From contig CM054113.1 of the NCBI GenBank assembly GCA_028673005.1, positions 176,001,956 through 176,065,955 of the forward strand: a stretch of DNA of 64,000 bases. The letters are read 5' to 3'. Both the position numbers and the translations under genes were made by a program. Positions 12,376 through 24,482 of the stretch are shown here, one piece after another. The DNA is from Tanypteryx hageni (Eukaryota; Arthropoda; Insecta; Odonata; Petaluridae). Under the pieces are notes generated by a model, which saw nothing but the letters and a program-made list of their open reading frames with translations, searched no databases and was not told where the DNA came from. Each line of letters begins with the position of its first letter. Position 1 is the first letter of the stretch.

Positions 12376-13034
12376 ATGCCAAAGAGAAAGTGCACATTTA
12401 ATGAAGAATATTCGAAAGAGAGGGATTTTATCAAGAAAGGATTATGCACGAGTTATTTAAATATTAGCCACGGTGGGAAATCTGACCACATTAATTAAAA
12501 AAAACAAAGTCAATGCAACCTGCTATGGCAATGGTGGAATATCACAAAGAATTACGAAGTACATTCATGTGAAAAATGTAACTGAGGATGCTCTTGTTGT
12601 AGCAAGTGAATTAGCAATTGCTTACCACATTATTAAACATCATCATTCCTTTCGTTCAGCTGACTGTAACAATGATCTTTTTAGAGAAATTTTTAGTGAT
12701 TCTGAAATAGCCAGTAAATATTCTTCCGGACAGACAAAAACTACCGCTCTAGTTAAAAATGTTATTGGGTTATTTTGCATAAATGAATTACTGATAGAAT
12801 TAAAAAGTCACAGTGTTATGGAATATCCACAGATGCAAGCAATCACAAAACTGAAAAAATTTTGCCTTTAGTTGTTTAATATTTTTGTAAGCAATAAGTA
12901 ATTCAGATTAAGATACTAAAAATTGAATCCTTAACTAACGAAGCTCCGACAGAATTGTCGATTTTATTATTAGCACATTCTGAGAGTACGGTGTAGATAC
13001 AAAAAAATGCGTTGCTTATGGTGGTGCTTATGAT
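12376..13034 (+). pseudogene. hAT transposase remnant, N-terminal part
   Basis: Opens MPKRKCTFNEEYSKERDF, matching the start of the transposase at 58499 (MPKRKCTFTEE). A frameshift then leads into AYHIIKHHHSFRS and SSGQTKTTALVKNVIG, text typical of hAT transposases after the BED finger. Further fragments, including STDASNHKTEKI and EYGVDTKKCVAYGG (12830-13034), are in other frames. The remnant stops at the left junction of duplicated block B. Several frameshifts and stops make it non-functional. Confidence 0.7.
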
Positions 13035-14043
13035 TTTATGAAAAAGAGGCTCTCAAGAATTCTTGTTAGGTTTGAATTGGTTTGAATGTGAAATATTTTG
13101 TGATATATTATTACAACTATTACAAGTAATAATTTAAAAAATACTGACATTATTTTTGGTTCAATTGAAAATATTCAATTAAATAATATGTTTTTATGCA
13201 TATTTTTCAATGCATGATATTTATGCATCTGATATATGGGTAAATGTCTAAATATGAGTTAATTGATCATTAACAATATTAGATATATATCTGTTAAAAT
13301 ATGTAATAAAATGATACAAATAAATAAAATGCAAATAAACAATAATATAAGTATGCATTTATTCAATTTATTTCAACCAAATAACTGAGGGGGGCGTGAG
13401 GGTTTCGTGAAAACCAAAGGGGGAGCGTAATGTCAAAATAGATAAGTCTTAGTAAGTAAATACAGTTGCGAAATTCCTCGTATTTTTTGCCGACTTAATT
13501 ATTTTATTATCGGGATAGATAAAATAATAGAAAATTAGTTGCAGTTTTAAAAAAAAATCAGATAAAATAGGATATCTTACCTTAGAAGTTGACGAGAATT
13601 TCAGAATTACTAACAGCTGATTGGCAGTAGCGAAAAGATATCTAACGTAAAAACTCATTATCACTAGATGTGTTTTCACAGACTGCAGCGGTTGAATTAC
13701 TTATATCATCATCGTGATATAGAACACTGCAACATCTGTCTCGTCCTCGAACTAAAGAGGCGCGTTCTGGTAATGCCAAGCATCGTTAGATTGCCGTGAA
13801 GGTCTGTACTTGTTAGTGACTTTACTAGAGTATTTGAGAGCAGCACGCTAATTCCGAAATTGCTACGTTGTTCGACATTCCCTAGTTAGGAAGATACGTG
13901 TCCGGTGGAAGAAGGCTGTTTTACACGTCCGATTGTAATCTATTCTTAAATATTTCGGCAGGATCATCTAATTGTAGGCAAGTACAAAATGAAGAATTTT
14001 GCATGGGTAATTAAGTATTATGAAATCGGCGATCTCTCTAGAT

Positions 14044-14236
14044 CAGTGTTTTTCAACCGGTGTTCCACTGGTTCCGCATAAGTAAGTATTTTAATTTCGT
14101 TCTCACACAGTAAGTAGCAGGTTACAACTTCTAACCTGCTGCAGTAATATATGTATATGCGTATGTGTATAGGTTTTCCGCCAATTTTTTCTCCATCCAA
14201 AATGTTCCGCCTCTCACAAAAGGTTGAAAACCACTG
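14044..14236. mobile_element. hAT-like MITE, 193 bp (block B copy)
   Basis: Complete version of the element at 5294, with ends cagtgtttttcaacc and ggttgaaaaccactg and perfect flanks ctctagat at 14036-14043 and 14237-14244. The short minus-strand reading frame inside is incidental. Confidence 0.88.
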
Positions 14237-15079
14237 CTCTAGATATTAACTTCTGTGCACAGTAAAATCTCATTGTACCGCGTCTCGTTATAACGCGGGA
14301 AAAAATCGTGTGCCTTGTAAAAATAGAAGTAGTTAAAGAAGAGAAGGAAGACGAGCGTGATTATTTAAGGCCACAAAACAACCATAGACAACCATAAACA
14401 TTTTTTTAAATTAAGACATAATAGGGGCGAATAAATGTTTTCGCACATTTTCGCCTTTAGCATGCAGTGAGCATCAAGTATCACGTGTTGAAGAAAAGCA
14501 ATCTTTAATCAGGCCAAAAATATGTGTTTATATCCGGAAACTTCAGCAGAGCTAAGTAAACAGTTGATAAGTATTAGCAAGAAACGTAAAATGCCGTATA
14601 ATTTATTATGGGTGTGTTATGAAAATTTCTAACTTGTTCCTATCGATATCCTAGTCGATTTTCAATTCAGCGATCTTTCAGAGCATCTTTCAACATAACG
14701 CGTGATTCCTGGGCCACGAAAATGCAGGTAGTGATATTTTTTTATATCTTTGTTCATATAAATGAATGAAGAAGAATCGACTATAGTTCCGATAAAAATG
14801 AGTTTGCACATAGCTGCATATTTTTTGTGATACTTTGCTAGTCCACCTTGCAAGACAAAATATTTTAATTTAATTTTGGGTAAATTGTCTTTAAGAAATG
14901 TACGGCTGTCTTGTGAATCCAAGTTCAGTTAATTCCCAGATAAGAGAAACGATTATCTATAAATATTATTTTTCTCTATCATAAATATATGCTTAGACGC
15001 TCAATTTTTTGATGGATCATAAAAATGGCTGTGAATGGGCATCGTATTTTCTCAACGCGCCAAAACCAAAATCCACTAT

Positions 15080-15333
15080 CAGGGCCGGCCCAAGGCCTGG
15101 GCATTATGGGCAAAAGCCCCGGCGGCCGGGTGTAAGGCGCTGTCGCCCATGGCCCCGCACCTATGTGACTCCCCGCTCCAATCTCACAATCAGTAGAAAG
15201 ACGTAACGTGCGTGGAATGTGAAAAAAATCGCTCTAGATGTGTGTTAGAAGCAATATTAAAATTGGATGTCCGTTTGAGTTCATTACTGTTTTAGTCTTC
15301 AAGCGGAGGACAAAGAGAATCCCTGTATATGAA
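15080..15333 (+). repeat. Dispersed repeat starting cagggccggccc (block B copy)
   Basis: Sister of 6324-6577, brought by the block duplication, with few substitutions. A cagtggcggatt end of another element follows at 15334. Confidence 0.6.
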
Positions 15334-15420
15334 CAGTGGCGGATTACCGCACAGGCGCATGAGGCGCTCGCCTGTATCCTCGACACTCATGGGAGCCTCA
15401 ACAAAGTCAAAACTCAATTT

Positions 15421-16130
15421 TTATTTTCTCCATATACGTAGTATAGGGAAAGGTATTGTTTTCATGAAAAAAATCAACTTCGAGATTTCAATGGAAATAC
15501 ACGTATTGAGGTCCCCTGAACACGTTTTGACCATTTTCTCGATGATGTCTGTGTGTGTGTATGTGATAGCTTTATTGTGGATGCTCTTAACTCAAAATCT
15601 ATTAATCAGGTCAAAGCAAAATTTTATATTAAGCATTTTTTATAAAAGTCAGAACTGATTAGTTTTTGGTAAAGATCGCTCAACCGGAAGTGGGTGTTTA
15701 CTCTTGTCACTTATCCGTTATTTTCAAATATTTGCTTTATTATGTGATAAATGTAAAAATGTACTGGGATAAAAGAGTTAGGAAATTTAAGTTTCTACAA
15801 CCTTTGTATGAAATATTTTTCCATATAATGCATTGTTTAAGAGATATCTTATATTTTTAGTTGCCACCACCACGCCACCTACCGACGACAATTGTTAATA
15901 ATTGACGCTTAGTTACGTCTTAGTAACGCTCCTTTTTTCCTTAATTGTTGGAGCTTTGTGGCTATATCTAATATCGGAAGGCTATGGTTTGAGTTTATTT
16001 CTGGTATTTGTAAAGTCTAAAAATTTCTCGCAGTTGCTTAAAATATTGTTTATTTTGTAACATATTTGGAATTTTTAGAAATATTACAGGTATGGCGAAA
16101 GTCATGTGGCGGCCTCATCAGAGTTTTGTA
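15421..16130 (+). repeat. Palindrome-ended dispersed repeat, long copy (block B)
   Basis: Sister of 6665-7375. The left end ctccatatacgtagtatagg preserves the palindrome better than block A. Its 109-codon frame at 15329-15658 is fortuitous: the block A sister is broken and nothing in it is domain-like. Confidence 0.65.
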
Positions 16131-16621
16131 ATTAATTACCTAAATATACTTAATATTGGATTTCTTTAAGAAGTTAAGAAATTTATATCTACTATTTTGT
16201 AATAATTGATATTTTCTGTAATTAGTCTAAACGCGTGGATACCACGTACATTTTTGGGAGGGATCTCTAAAAAAACCTCGCATGATTTTGGGCTTCTCTA
16301 ATCTTATTCTGATGAATAGGGAGTTATATGTATTAGGGGCGGCCAAATTAATTATTGTCCACAATCGTGAAAACTGTTGGTCTGGCCCTGACCGTGGTAC
16401 TTCCTCCGAGATATGGCTTTGAATGTTAATCAAAATAAGACATGAAAATAATTGTCTTCGAAATTATTCAGTAGCGATCTGTTATGATAAAGATGAAAAT
16501 TATGTTTTTCTATAGGAATCGAGTAGTAAATCCATTGTTTTTAAACTTTCCAAATGTTTTGTAATATATTTATTTTCTTATTTACTTTACAGGAAACTGC
16601 AAATTTTCATTTTGATACGAG

Positions 16622-16712
16622 ATGGAAAAGGACGAAGACGTGAATTTGGGCACATCAAGGAAGCCTCTGACAATGAAGCAAAAGATGCCTCAGTATATAG
16701 CGGCCACAGTCG
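16622..16712 (+). CDS. Tret1-like: Coding exon 1 of transporter copy 2
   Basis: Thirty codons plus one base, one residue different from copy 1 (Glu to Asp at position 6). Donor gtgag starts at 16713. The untranslated leader acceptor tttacag ends at 16592, matching copy 1. Confidence 0.84.
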
Positions 16713-18274
16713 GTGAGGTCACCGTTCTATCAAATTAGTTAATCAAAATAAATTTAACAAAATTTTCATAGAAGTTTTAAGAGGGATAATACGACTGAAC
16801 TTTCGGCAGTAGTAATATGACGTGTAGCTTATCTCATAATACCAATATTCCTAAACGGCTGATAACTAAATGGTAACGTTTTTACTCTATAGCAACAATT
16901 GCTTCACTTTGCGCTGGGTGTGCCATAGCGTGGACATCACCAGTCATGAACCGACTACAAGGGATAAACGGCTCATACGAGCCGTTGGATAGACCACTCA
17001 CGGAAGATGAAGTCTCTTGGGTGGGTTCTTTGTTGACGCTGGGTGCCATTCTCGGTCCACTGGGCGGAGGGATATCCATGGACAGATTCGGAAGAAAAAA
17101 CACCTTCATCTTCATGGGAGGAGTGCCTGCAATCGTAGGATGGATCATAACCCTCGCTGCGCACAACGCCGGTGCTTTGTACGCGGCACGCTTCCTCATC
17201 GGCGTCTCCACTGGCTCCGCTTCAACCCTCGGACCGGTCTACATAGCGGAGGTTTCCTCTGCTTCCGAACGAGGAGCCCTGTGTTCCATGCCTCAGCTCA
17301 TGATCGCATTAGGGATAATGGTTCAGTACACAGTAGGTCCATACGTTTCGTACCAAGCTCTAGCGGGAATAAACCTGGTTTTCCCCGTGATTTTCGTGGT
17401 CAGTTTCTTTTTCATGCCGGAGTCACCTTATTACCTCTTGGCGGTAGACAAAAGGGAAGAGGCCGAGGCGTCGCTCTTGTGGTTCAGGGGAGGATGGAAA
17501 AGGAATGAAGAGGGCGGGCCACCTACCGTCGACGTGACCCAAGAATTGGATGGAATATCCCTTGCCATTGAAGAATCCGGAATCCGCGACTCCTCGCTCC
17601 TGGATTCATTCAAGGATGTGTTCTCCACGCGCGGCAACCGACGCGCTTTCCTTGTGACTGCTGGACTGATGTTCATTCAGCAGTTTTCCGGAATCACCGC
17701 CGTATTGTTCAATGCCGAAAGCATCTTCGGTGGAGACGATGGAGAGGAACCCGTGCTTACCGCAAGCGAATCCACCATGGTCGTAGGCGCCGTTCAAATA
17801 GTGTCTTCGTGGGTCGAAACGGTCCTTGCCGATCGAGCTGGCCGCAGGCCCCTTCTTCTAATGTCTTGCGCGTTTTCTTCGGTCTCCCTCGTAGCGTTGG
17901 GGGTCCACTCTTACTTATTTTCCCACCAGCACTCTACGGCGGTGACCCTTTCTTGGCTCCCTATAGCATCCCTCGTCGTGTACATAATATTCTATATCCA
18001 GGGTCTCGGTCCTCTTCCGTGGGCGGTTCTGAGCGAAGTGTTTCCAAGCAGATCGAAGAGTGCCGCGGGTATACTGAGTGGTTGCTTCTGCTGTTCACTC
18101 GGATTTGTCGTCACGAGGACATTTCATCCTCTGAACGATGCGGTAGGTTCTTATGGTTCCTACTGGCTATTCGCCGGTTGCTGTGCTGCCGGATTTGTAT
18201 TTCTGGCGATATTGTTACCGGAGACGAAATGTAAAACGCTCGAGCAGATTCAGAAGGAGTTAGGAGGGAATTGA
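16622..18274 (+). CDS. Tret1-like: Facilitated trehalose/sugar transporter Tret1-like, copy 2
   Basis: Exons 16622-16712 and 16893-18274 (490 residues), with the intron shortened to 180 bp. About a dozen residues differ from copy 1, and the frame and splice sites are intact. It keeps DRFGRK, PESPYY, ADRAGRR, GPLPW and PETK. Two changes stand out: QQFSGIN has become QQFSGIT (Asn299 to Thr), and Trp431 of copy 1 is Cys here with the next residue Thr to Ser. By motif alignment these correspond to GLUT1 Asn288 and Trp412, residues near bound sugar. The protein may therefore differ in affinity or substrate, or be losing function. This is inferred, not shown. The same chromosomal order and strand as copy 1 follow from the block duplication. 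Confidence 0.92.
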
Positions 18275-18933
18275 ATTCTGGTGTGAGATGAATGCCAGCA
18301 GCTGTGTAACTATTTTAATATTATGTCTCAGGACTCGCATTTCATTGATGGAAATGTTTAATTTCATTAATTGTAATTTAATTCATTATTATTATTATAT
18401 GGTGTTCGTGAGCCTTTTCTGAGAGAATGAATGTATTTTTGAGAAAACAGGTGTAATTACGCCATTTGTGAGGAGAGGTTTTCTCTGAGGAACGGGAGAA
18501 CTAGCGAAAAGAGCAGTAGAGCATCGCTGTTTCTGGCTGTTTTTTAGTTTGTCGCAAGTAACTGTAAAAATGTTTAATATTTCGAAGTCAGTTTGAATAT
18601 GTCGGAACTTATGGATTTTCTAACTACTTGATATGAAGTGTCCGTCTCGTCGATACCGTAAGTAGTCGAAATGCATAATTTGTTCTTCAAAACCCTAAAA
18701 CGCCATTTTAAATTACCATTAAATCTTTTAAATAGCAGCTGTGTAAAGATTTTAATATTATATGTCTCAGAACTCGCATTTCATTGATGGAAATGTTTAA
18801 TTTCATTACTTGTTAATTTAATTCATTCCATGTCAGTTGAGTATGATTTAGGTGTCTGTGAGTTATTAAGCAAACTTTAATTTTAACACTGTACTTAAAT
18901 TTTTTAAATTGTTTAAATTTCATATTTGTACCT

Positions 18934-18939
18934 AATAAA
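18934..18939 (+). terminator. Candidate poly(A) signal, copy 2
   Basis: aataaa in the same context as 10797 of block A, about 660 bp after the stop. Confidence 0.45.
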
Positions 18940-19257
18940 CGTTTACTCACTAAAATGTTTCATAAAAAAATTCCATCTTCCATTAATCCTAATAATTTAA
19001 AATGATATCTCGATCGAAATATCGTGAACAAGAGAAGATTTACGTCCCTTTATTACTTGTTAACGTAGGCAGATTTTTTGAAAATTTGAAAGCGTAGAAT
19101 CAGTGCGGTAGTGAAGGCAGGGCGAACGGGTCATTTGGCTCGGACGCCATTGAATTGGGGAAGCCGAAATGCTGTTCTTAGACGAAAAGACATTATTTCG
19201 AAATTGAGCAAGTCCAGTCTGTCCCTTTATTTTCAGTCTATGTAATGATAGCTTTTG

Positions 19258-19397
19258 TCAGATTCGTAAAACAAAAGTACGAACATAAGGAAAGCGTCAC
19301 CTCATTATTGAGGGATTTGAACTGGGTACCACTGGAGGATCGTAGATTGAACTCAAGGTTGCGGCTTCTGAAGAAATATAGGTCGGAATGTCTAAAA
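19258..19397 (+). mobile_element. LINE 3' fragment, part 1 (split by hAT insertion)
   Basis: Reads FVKQKYEHKESVTSLL and LNWVPLEDRRLNSRLRL, the conserved tail of a non-LTR retrotransposon reverse-transcriptase protein. Nearly identical to 31378-31510. It is truncated on the left and interrupted at 19397 by a hAT element; the remainder resumes at 22200. Confidence 0.8.
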
Positions 19398-22191
19398 TAG
19401 TGGTTCTCAAATGTATTGACTCCAGGGTCCCCCAAATTCGATTTAAAAATGTCATGGCTCCCCTGAACCAATAATAAAAATTTTGTACTAAATAATATTT
19501 TTTATTGGAAAAAATATAAAAAAATAAATTAATTAACAAACATTTTTGATAAAGCTTATTACATATACATTTTCTACTATATTTAGAAAAATCTCATTTC
19601 TTTACGTGGAAAAATACAATAAAAATAATTAGAGCAATCTTAAAATGTATTACTACCTTCTCAAATTATGTACTAGCTAACGAAATGGATGTGATCGCAC
19701 ATTTTGACACAATAATTCAATATCGGGTGTAATATTTGAAATGGCAATTCTTAGATTTGCCTCCAAAGCTTGTGTCGATAGGCATGGTCTGTACTTGTTT
19801 TTAATTACCAAAAGCTATGAAAATGCAGTTTCGCAAAGATATGTTGAAGCTAAGGGGATTATGATATTTAAGGCAGCTTTTGCGATTGAGGGATATTCTT
19901 TCTGTCGTCTTATCCAAAAATCTCGTTCATTGAATTCTGTTTCAAGGAATGAATCTGATCCTATTTCAATCAATTCTCTTTGAGCCACTCACGTTATATG
20001 GTCATATTTTAAAGAAGCAAATGGTGTCCTTATACAATCGTATTCTTTGTCCTCATTTAAATTAGGAAAATATTTTTGAAAAAAAATTGTGATTTGGCAA
20101 GGTGATCACATATAACGTTCTTGATTGATGTTGAGAGCGATATATTATTTTCTGTAAGAAAATCATTAAGTCATGTAAACATATCAGTGAATTCTCGCTC
20201 AAAAACTTTTGACCATGACAAAGCTTCTGTTGAAAAGCCTGAAGTTTGCTATTCAGGATCAAAATGTTAGTACTTTTCCCCTGAAGAGAAAGACTGAGTT
20301 CATTTACTTTCTCGAAGAAAACTGTAAAATATGAAAGGAAACATATCCACTTTTGATTGCTAAAATGAGCAGCTAGATCTGGTTTCTTATCATGAAGAAA
20401 CATTCGAAGTTCGTCACTGAGTTCTACAATTCTTTTCAATACTTTGCCACAAGAAAGCCATCTTACTTCGGTGTGATATAGTAAAGTTTCATAAATTGAC
20501 CCCATATCTTTGCATAAAGTATTAAATAGCCTCGAATTGACAGCTCGGTTTTTAACAAAATTAACAATAGTTATAACTGCACTCAACACTTCATTGAGTT
20601 CACAACCAATTTTTCGAAAAACTAAATGTTCTCTGTATAAAATGCAATGATCATATTTCAAATTTTTTTACTTCTGCAATGAATCCCAAAAGTCTTCCAG
20701 TCATGGCTGCTGCACCATCTGTGCATACAACTACGCATTTTGGCCATTCGAGCTCACTCTCTGAAAAGAATTCATGTACTTTTTAAAATATATCTATTCC
20801 TTTTGTTGTCCCGGCAAGAGTCTGGCAAAAGAGTAAGTCCTCATGAATTTGGAAATTGTATTGGTATCTCACAAAAACCATTAACTGAGCATAGTTTGTA
20901 ACGTCTGTAGATTTATCAAGTTGAATTGCAAATGTGTTACTCTGTTTGATACAAGATATCAGTTTAGACTTGATATTGTCCCCAATACAATCTATTCTAT
21001 CTATCGTATCATTTGAAACAGGGATCGACCCTAAAGTCTCAGCAATTTTATCGCCATGTACAATTTCACACATTTTTATTGCTGCTGGTAATACAAGATC
21101 CTCTCCAATTGTGTACGGCTTTTTGTTTTTTGCAATTAATAAAGCCACCTCAAAAGATGCCTTCAGTAATTTATCATTCAATTTGGTCTGTTTTGTGAGT
21201 AATTGGTTTTGTCGCTGTAGATCTGTTGCTTTCCTTTCAAAGAAGTCTAGTGCCTTATTTTTGTATTCACTGTGCATGGTATTTAGATGCCGAATCAATT
21301 TTCCCGGCCTCATACTTTCATTTGACGATTGGTTTAAACAGATTACACACATTGGCCTCTCTTCATTATTATATATTGAGGATATAAAACCATATTTTAA
21401 GCATGCAGGATCATATTTTCGAATTTTTTCATGTCGTAAATTTTCTTTTGATACAACTGTTCTTTTTTTAGCACCAAGTGATAATGTTGACGATGACGTG
21501 GAAGGCTCTGGTGAAGTTGGAACTGGTGTTGGTAGCACTACATCTGAAACTTTTATTTCTACACTATTTTCTCTTGTTTTCGTTCCACTATTAGGTGTTT
21601 TTATTATCCATTTTTATAGGTTAAAAATTACTCCATCCAAATAGGTACTACAAATAACTAACATTATTTTAAAATAGGTAATATATTTAATTTTAAATGA
21701 AATTTTACATACAAATGTATAAATCATATTAACTTACAATTAGAACTGAACTGGGAGATCAAATTTTGCGTACTGAATGTGTGTGAACTTGATCGGCAAC
21801 TGTTTCTGTGGAAGTTATAAGCTAGCTCTCTGCGCAACGACAACAACCCGCGCAACGAACCAACCATTAAAAGATATATCTACATAGTTGCCATGTTGCA
21901 CTGATACGCTCGGTTTGATGTAATATTGCAGAGAAATTTTAAATGTTCGAAAAGGGTCTAATTTTATACTCATCATTGGTGACAGCGTTATGTAATTGAA
22001 TGAAATAAGTCAGTACAGCAATAATAATGCTCTTTTTGTTAAAAGAATTTGATATTCGTTGTTTCTTTTTCGTAAGAATTTTTTAAAAATGTATTAATAA
22101 TGACAAAAAAATGTTAAAATAATATCGCGGCCCCCTAACAGAAGCTTCACGGCTCCCTGGGGGGCCGCGACCCATAGTTTGAGAAGCACTG
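19398..22191 (-). mobile_element. Complete hAT transposon, 2794 bp (ZBED5-like)
   Basis: Ends tagtggttctcaaa and tttgagaagcactg form a hAT inverted repeat (outermost left base and one internal base mismatched). Perfect 8-bp duplications gtctaaaa lie at 19390-19397 and 22192-22199. The uninserted LINE copy at 31503-31510 has a single gtctaaaa, giving a natural empty site. The element contains one decayed transposase on the minus strand. Confidence 0.95.
19677..21611 (-). pseudogene. hAT transposase (ZBED5/SCAND3-like), broken
   Basis: Read right to left. An N-terminal BED-type zinc finger has CVICLNQ followed by HLNTMH (Cys-x2-Cys and His-x4-His). Next comes the DUF4371 part of the catalytic core with QLDKSTDVTNYAQLMVF (first Asp) and CTDGAAAMTGRLLGF (second Asp), then a middle region containing EVRWLSCGKVLKR. 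The hAT C-terminal dimerisation region has YPSIAKAALNII and LCETAFS (catalytic Glu). Damage: a frameshift just after the presumed start, a stop near 20782, a frameshift near 20670, further breaks near 20060 and a stop inside the C-terminal motif. The whole domain order survives, but no active protein can be made from this copy. Confidence 0.85.
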
Positions 22192-22199
22192 GTCTAAAA

Positions 22200-22437
22200 G
22201 ACGAGGTTGTAGGAATAATTGAAGCACCAACGTATATAGGTAGAAACGACCGTGACGATAAGATACGTGAGATCGATTGTAGGACGGAGCGTTATCTAGG
22301 CTCGTTCTTTCCGAGGACAATACGATATCACAATAGAAAATTTCAACCTGCGATAGACAATCTTTAGGTAGGTTTTGGTGCATTGCACCCCCTGCCACCC
22401 ACCAATTAGGTGAATTGCAGGGTAACATGTAGATGTA
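22200..22437 (+). mobile_element. LINE 3' fragment, part 2 and tail
   Basis: Continues the fragment from 19397: DEVVGIIEAPTYIGRN then FFPRTIRYHNRKFQPA, followed by a short untranslated end containing ccctgccacccacca and a tacatgtagatgtag tail. Reinforces that the hAT inserted into an already 5'-truncated LINE. Confidence 0.78.
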
Positions 22438-23658
22438 GGCAGCGTCGATGTGGGCAACTGACCAGGGTGGCTAGGTAATAGATACAATCACAGGGTTACG
22501 CGGGCGCAATGTATTTATCCCGGCTGTCATTCACCGTTCGGTGGTGTTATCTTTCCCATTGTCATTTCGTTATCTTCTCCTTGGTTTTTCCCAACTTGGG
22601 TTTTCTCATCCTCCATTCCCTCTTGCATTATCTAGGTAAGAAATCCCGAGGAAGGGTTGGGAAGAAACCAAGGCGAGGATAGAGGGACCTTCCCTCCGGC
22701 AGCTCCTCTTTATTTCCCCATGCACTCATTAACCCGTATTTCATCCGTTTTTGCCCTTATTTGAGGGTGACCATTACATTTGCTTTAAATTACAAACAAA
22801 AGTCTAAATTTCAAATAAAATATAAGAAATTTAATTCGTACTTTTGTTATGAAAAAATTCCCAAAACACGCATTTTTTCGATGTCCTCAATGTTGAACTT
22901 AAGGACGCTCATGCATAGTAATTAATTTTTAGGCTGTCCCCCTAAGATTTGCTTTTGTTAGGTAGACACAAACACAGAATATTTTTCATTATTAATGACA
23001 AACATTTGGCAATATTATTCTAGTTTAAATGATTTGGCACAAACACGTCCCTGTGGGCGGGGGACTTTGCAGTGTTCATGACAGAAACTGTCTCAGAAGC
23101 GAATTCTCTCCGATATCACCACGCCCCGGTCTTAATCATCACTTTGGGAATATGAATCATTGTGTTGACCGAATCTACACACCTCTCCTCCTCACATACT
23201 GCTGAATCTGTAAACACTTAGAATTTTTGAAAATGATAATCCTCAGCTATGACCACGTCTGTTCCGAGTGAAGACGTCATTGCGGAATAAGTGAACAAGA
23301 ACGGTTTTTCTAGTCATGTTTTCTTGAAAATATGAAGTGGATACGTAAAATATTTTTAGTCATATGACCTGACATTCATAGAGCTTGCCATTTGCGAAAA
23401 AATTGCGGGCATTTAAATTCGGTCTAGAGTCAAGTTCATCAAAAATAAGTAAGTTGTTCAGTATTTGGCTTTATTTTTAGCTGTAAAATTGCATTACTAC
23501 ATTTTTCATAATTTTGTGTGTACGTATATGTACGAGGCAAGCTCTGGACTTGGGGTTCTTCGGGATATCTTAGAAACGGGATAATTTATTTAAATAGAAT
23601 TTTAAATATAATCATTACCTGTCTCCAAAGAATAGAATTTTGTAAAGAAAATCATTTT
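22438..23658. other. No gene recognised
   Basis: About 1.2 kb without coding signal. The first 300 bp are more GC-rich (cgttcggtggtg, ccttccctccgg) and could be an unclassified repeat; the rest is AT-rich and featureless to me. Confidence 0.5.
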
Positions 23659-24376
23659 TACTTTTTCCATATACGTAGTTTAGGGGAAAGTATATGAAAA
23701 AAATCGACTTCGAGATTTCAACGGAAATATACGTATTTCAACGGAAATATACGTTTTGAGGTTCCCTGAACACGTTTTGACCATTTTTCCGATGATGACT
23801 GTGTGTGTTAGTGTGTGTGTATGTATGTGATAGCTTTTTATGGATGCTCTTAACTCAAAAACTATTAATCGGTTCAACGCGAAATTTTATATTTAACATT
23901 TTTATGAGTCACAAGAATTGATTAGTTTTTGGTAAATATCGGTCAACCGGAAGTGGGTGTTTACTCTTGTCACTTATTCATTATTTTGAAATATTTGTTT
24001 TAATATTTGATAAATGTAAAAATGTATTAGAATAAAAGTTGTAGTAAATTTTATTTTCGACAACCTTTGTTTGATACATTTTTCCATATAATGCATTGTT
24101 TAATAGATATCTTATATTTTTAGCTGCCACCTACCGACGACTATGTTAACAATTGACGCTTAGTTACGTCTTAGTAACGCTCCTTTTTCTTCTCTTAATT
24201 GTAGGAGCTTTGTGGCTATATCCAATATTAGATGGCTATGGTTTGAGTTTATTTCTGTTCTTTTTAAAGTAAAATTTTCTCGAAGTTTTTTAAAATATTT
24301 ATTATCTAACCTATTTGGAATTTTTAGAAATAGTACAGATATGGAGAAAGTCATGTGGTGGCCACATCAGATTTTT
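23659..24376 (+). repeat. Palindrome-ended dispersed repeat, independent long copy
   Basis: Matches 6665-7375 over its full length with more substitutions and a small internal duplication of the text atttcaacggaaatatacg (about 23727-23755). Its right end reaches gtggccacatcag just before the AT microsatellite. This copy lies outside the duplicated blocks and so helps to define the element ends. Confidence 0.7.
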
Positions 24377-24396
24377 ATGCTTATTTTCATTATGGT

Positions 24397-24398
<2 letters not shown>

Positions 24399-24480
<82 letters not shown>
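24399..24480. repeat. AT dinucleotide microsatellite
   Basis: About 41 uninterrupted AT units. The tyrosine/isoleucine frames through it on both strands are not genes. Confidence 0.98.

Positions 24481-24482
<2 letters not shown>

Larger units (their letters stand above)
13039..19181 (+). repeat. Segmental duplication, block B (carries transporter copy 2)
   Basis: Counterpart of 4286-11044 with scattered substitutions, small indels (for example a 4-base difference near 13230) and the 617-bp intron deletion. The left junction interrupts a hAT transposase remnant. After the right junction the sequence continues gacgaaaagac, unrelated to block A. Same orientation, with about 2 kb of spacer between blocks. 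Confidence 0.9.

Noticed and set aside
15329..15658. 109-codon frame in block B repeat
   Set aside because: Lies in a dispersed repeat; the sister copies are broken in the same region.
16622..18274. Copy 2 as a pseudogene
   Set aside because: Frame, start, stop and splice sites are all intact; unusual residues alone do not show loss of function.
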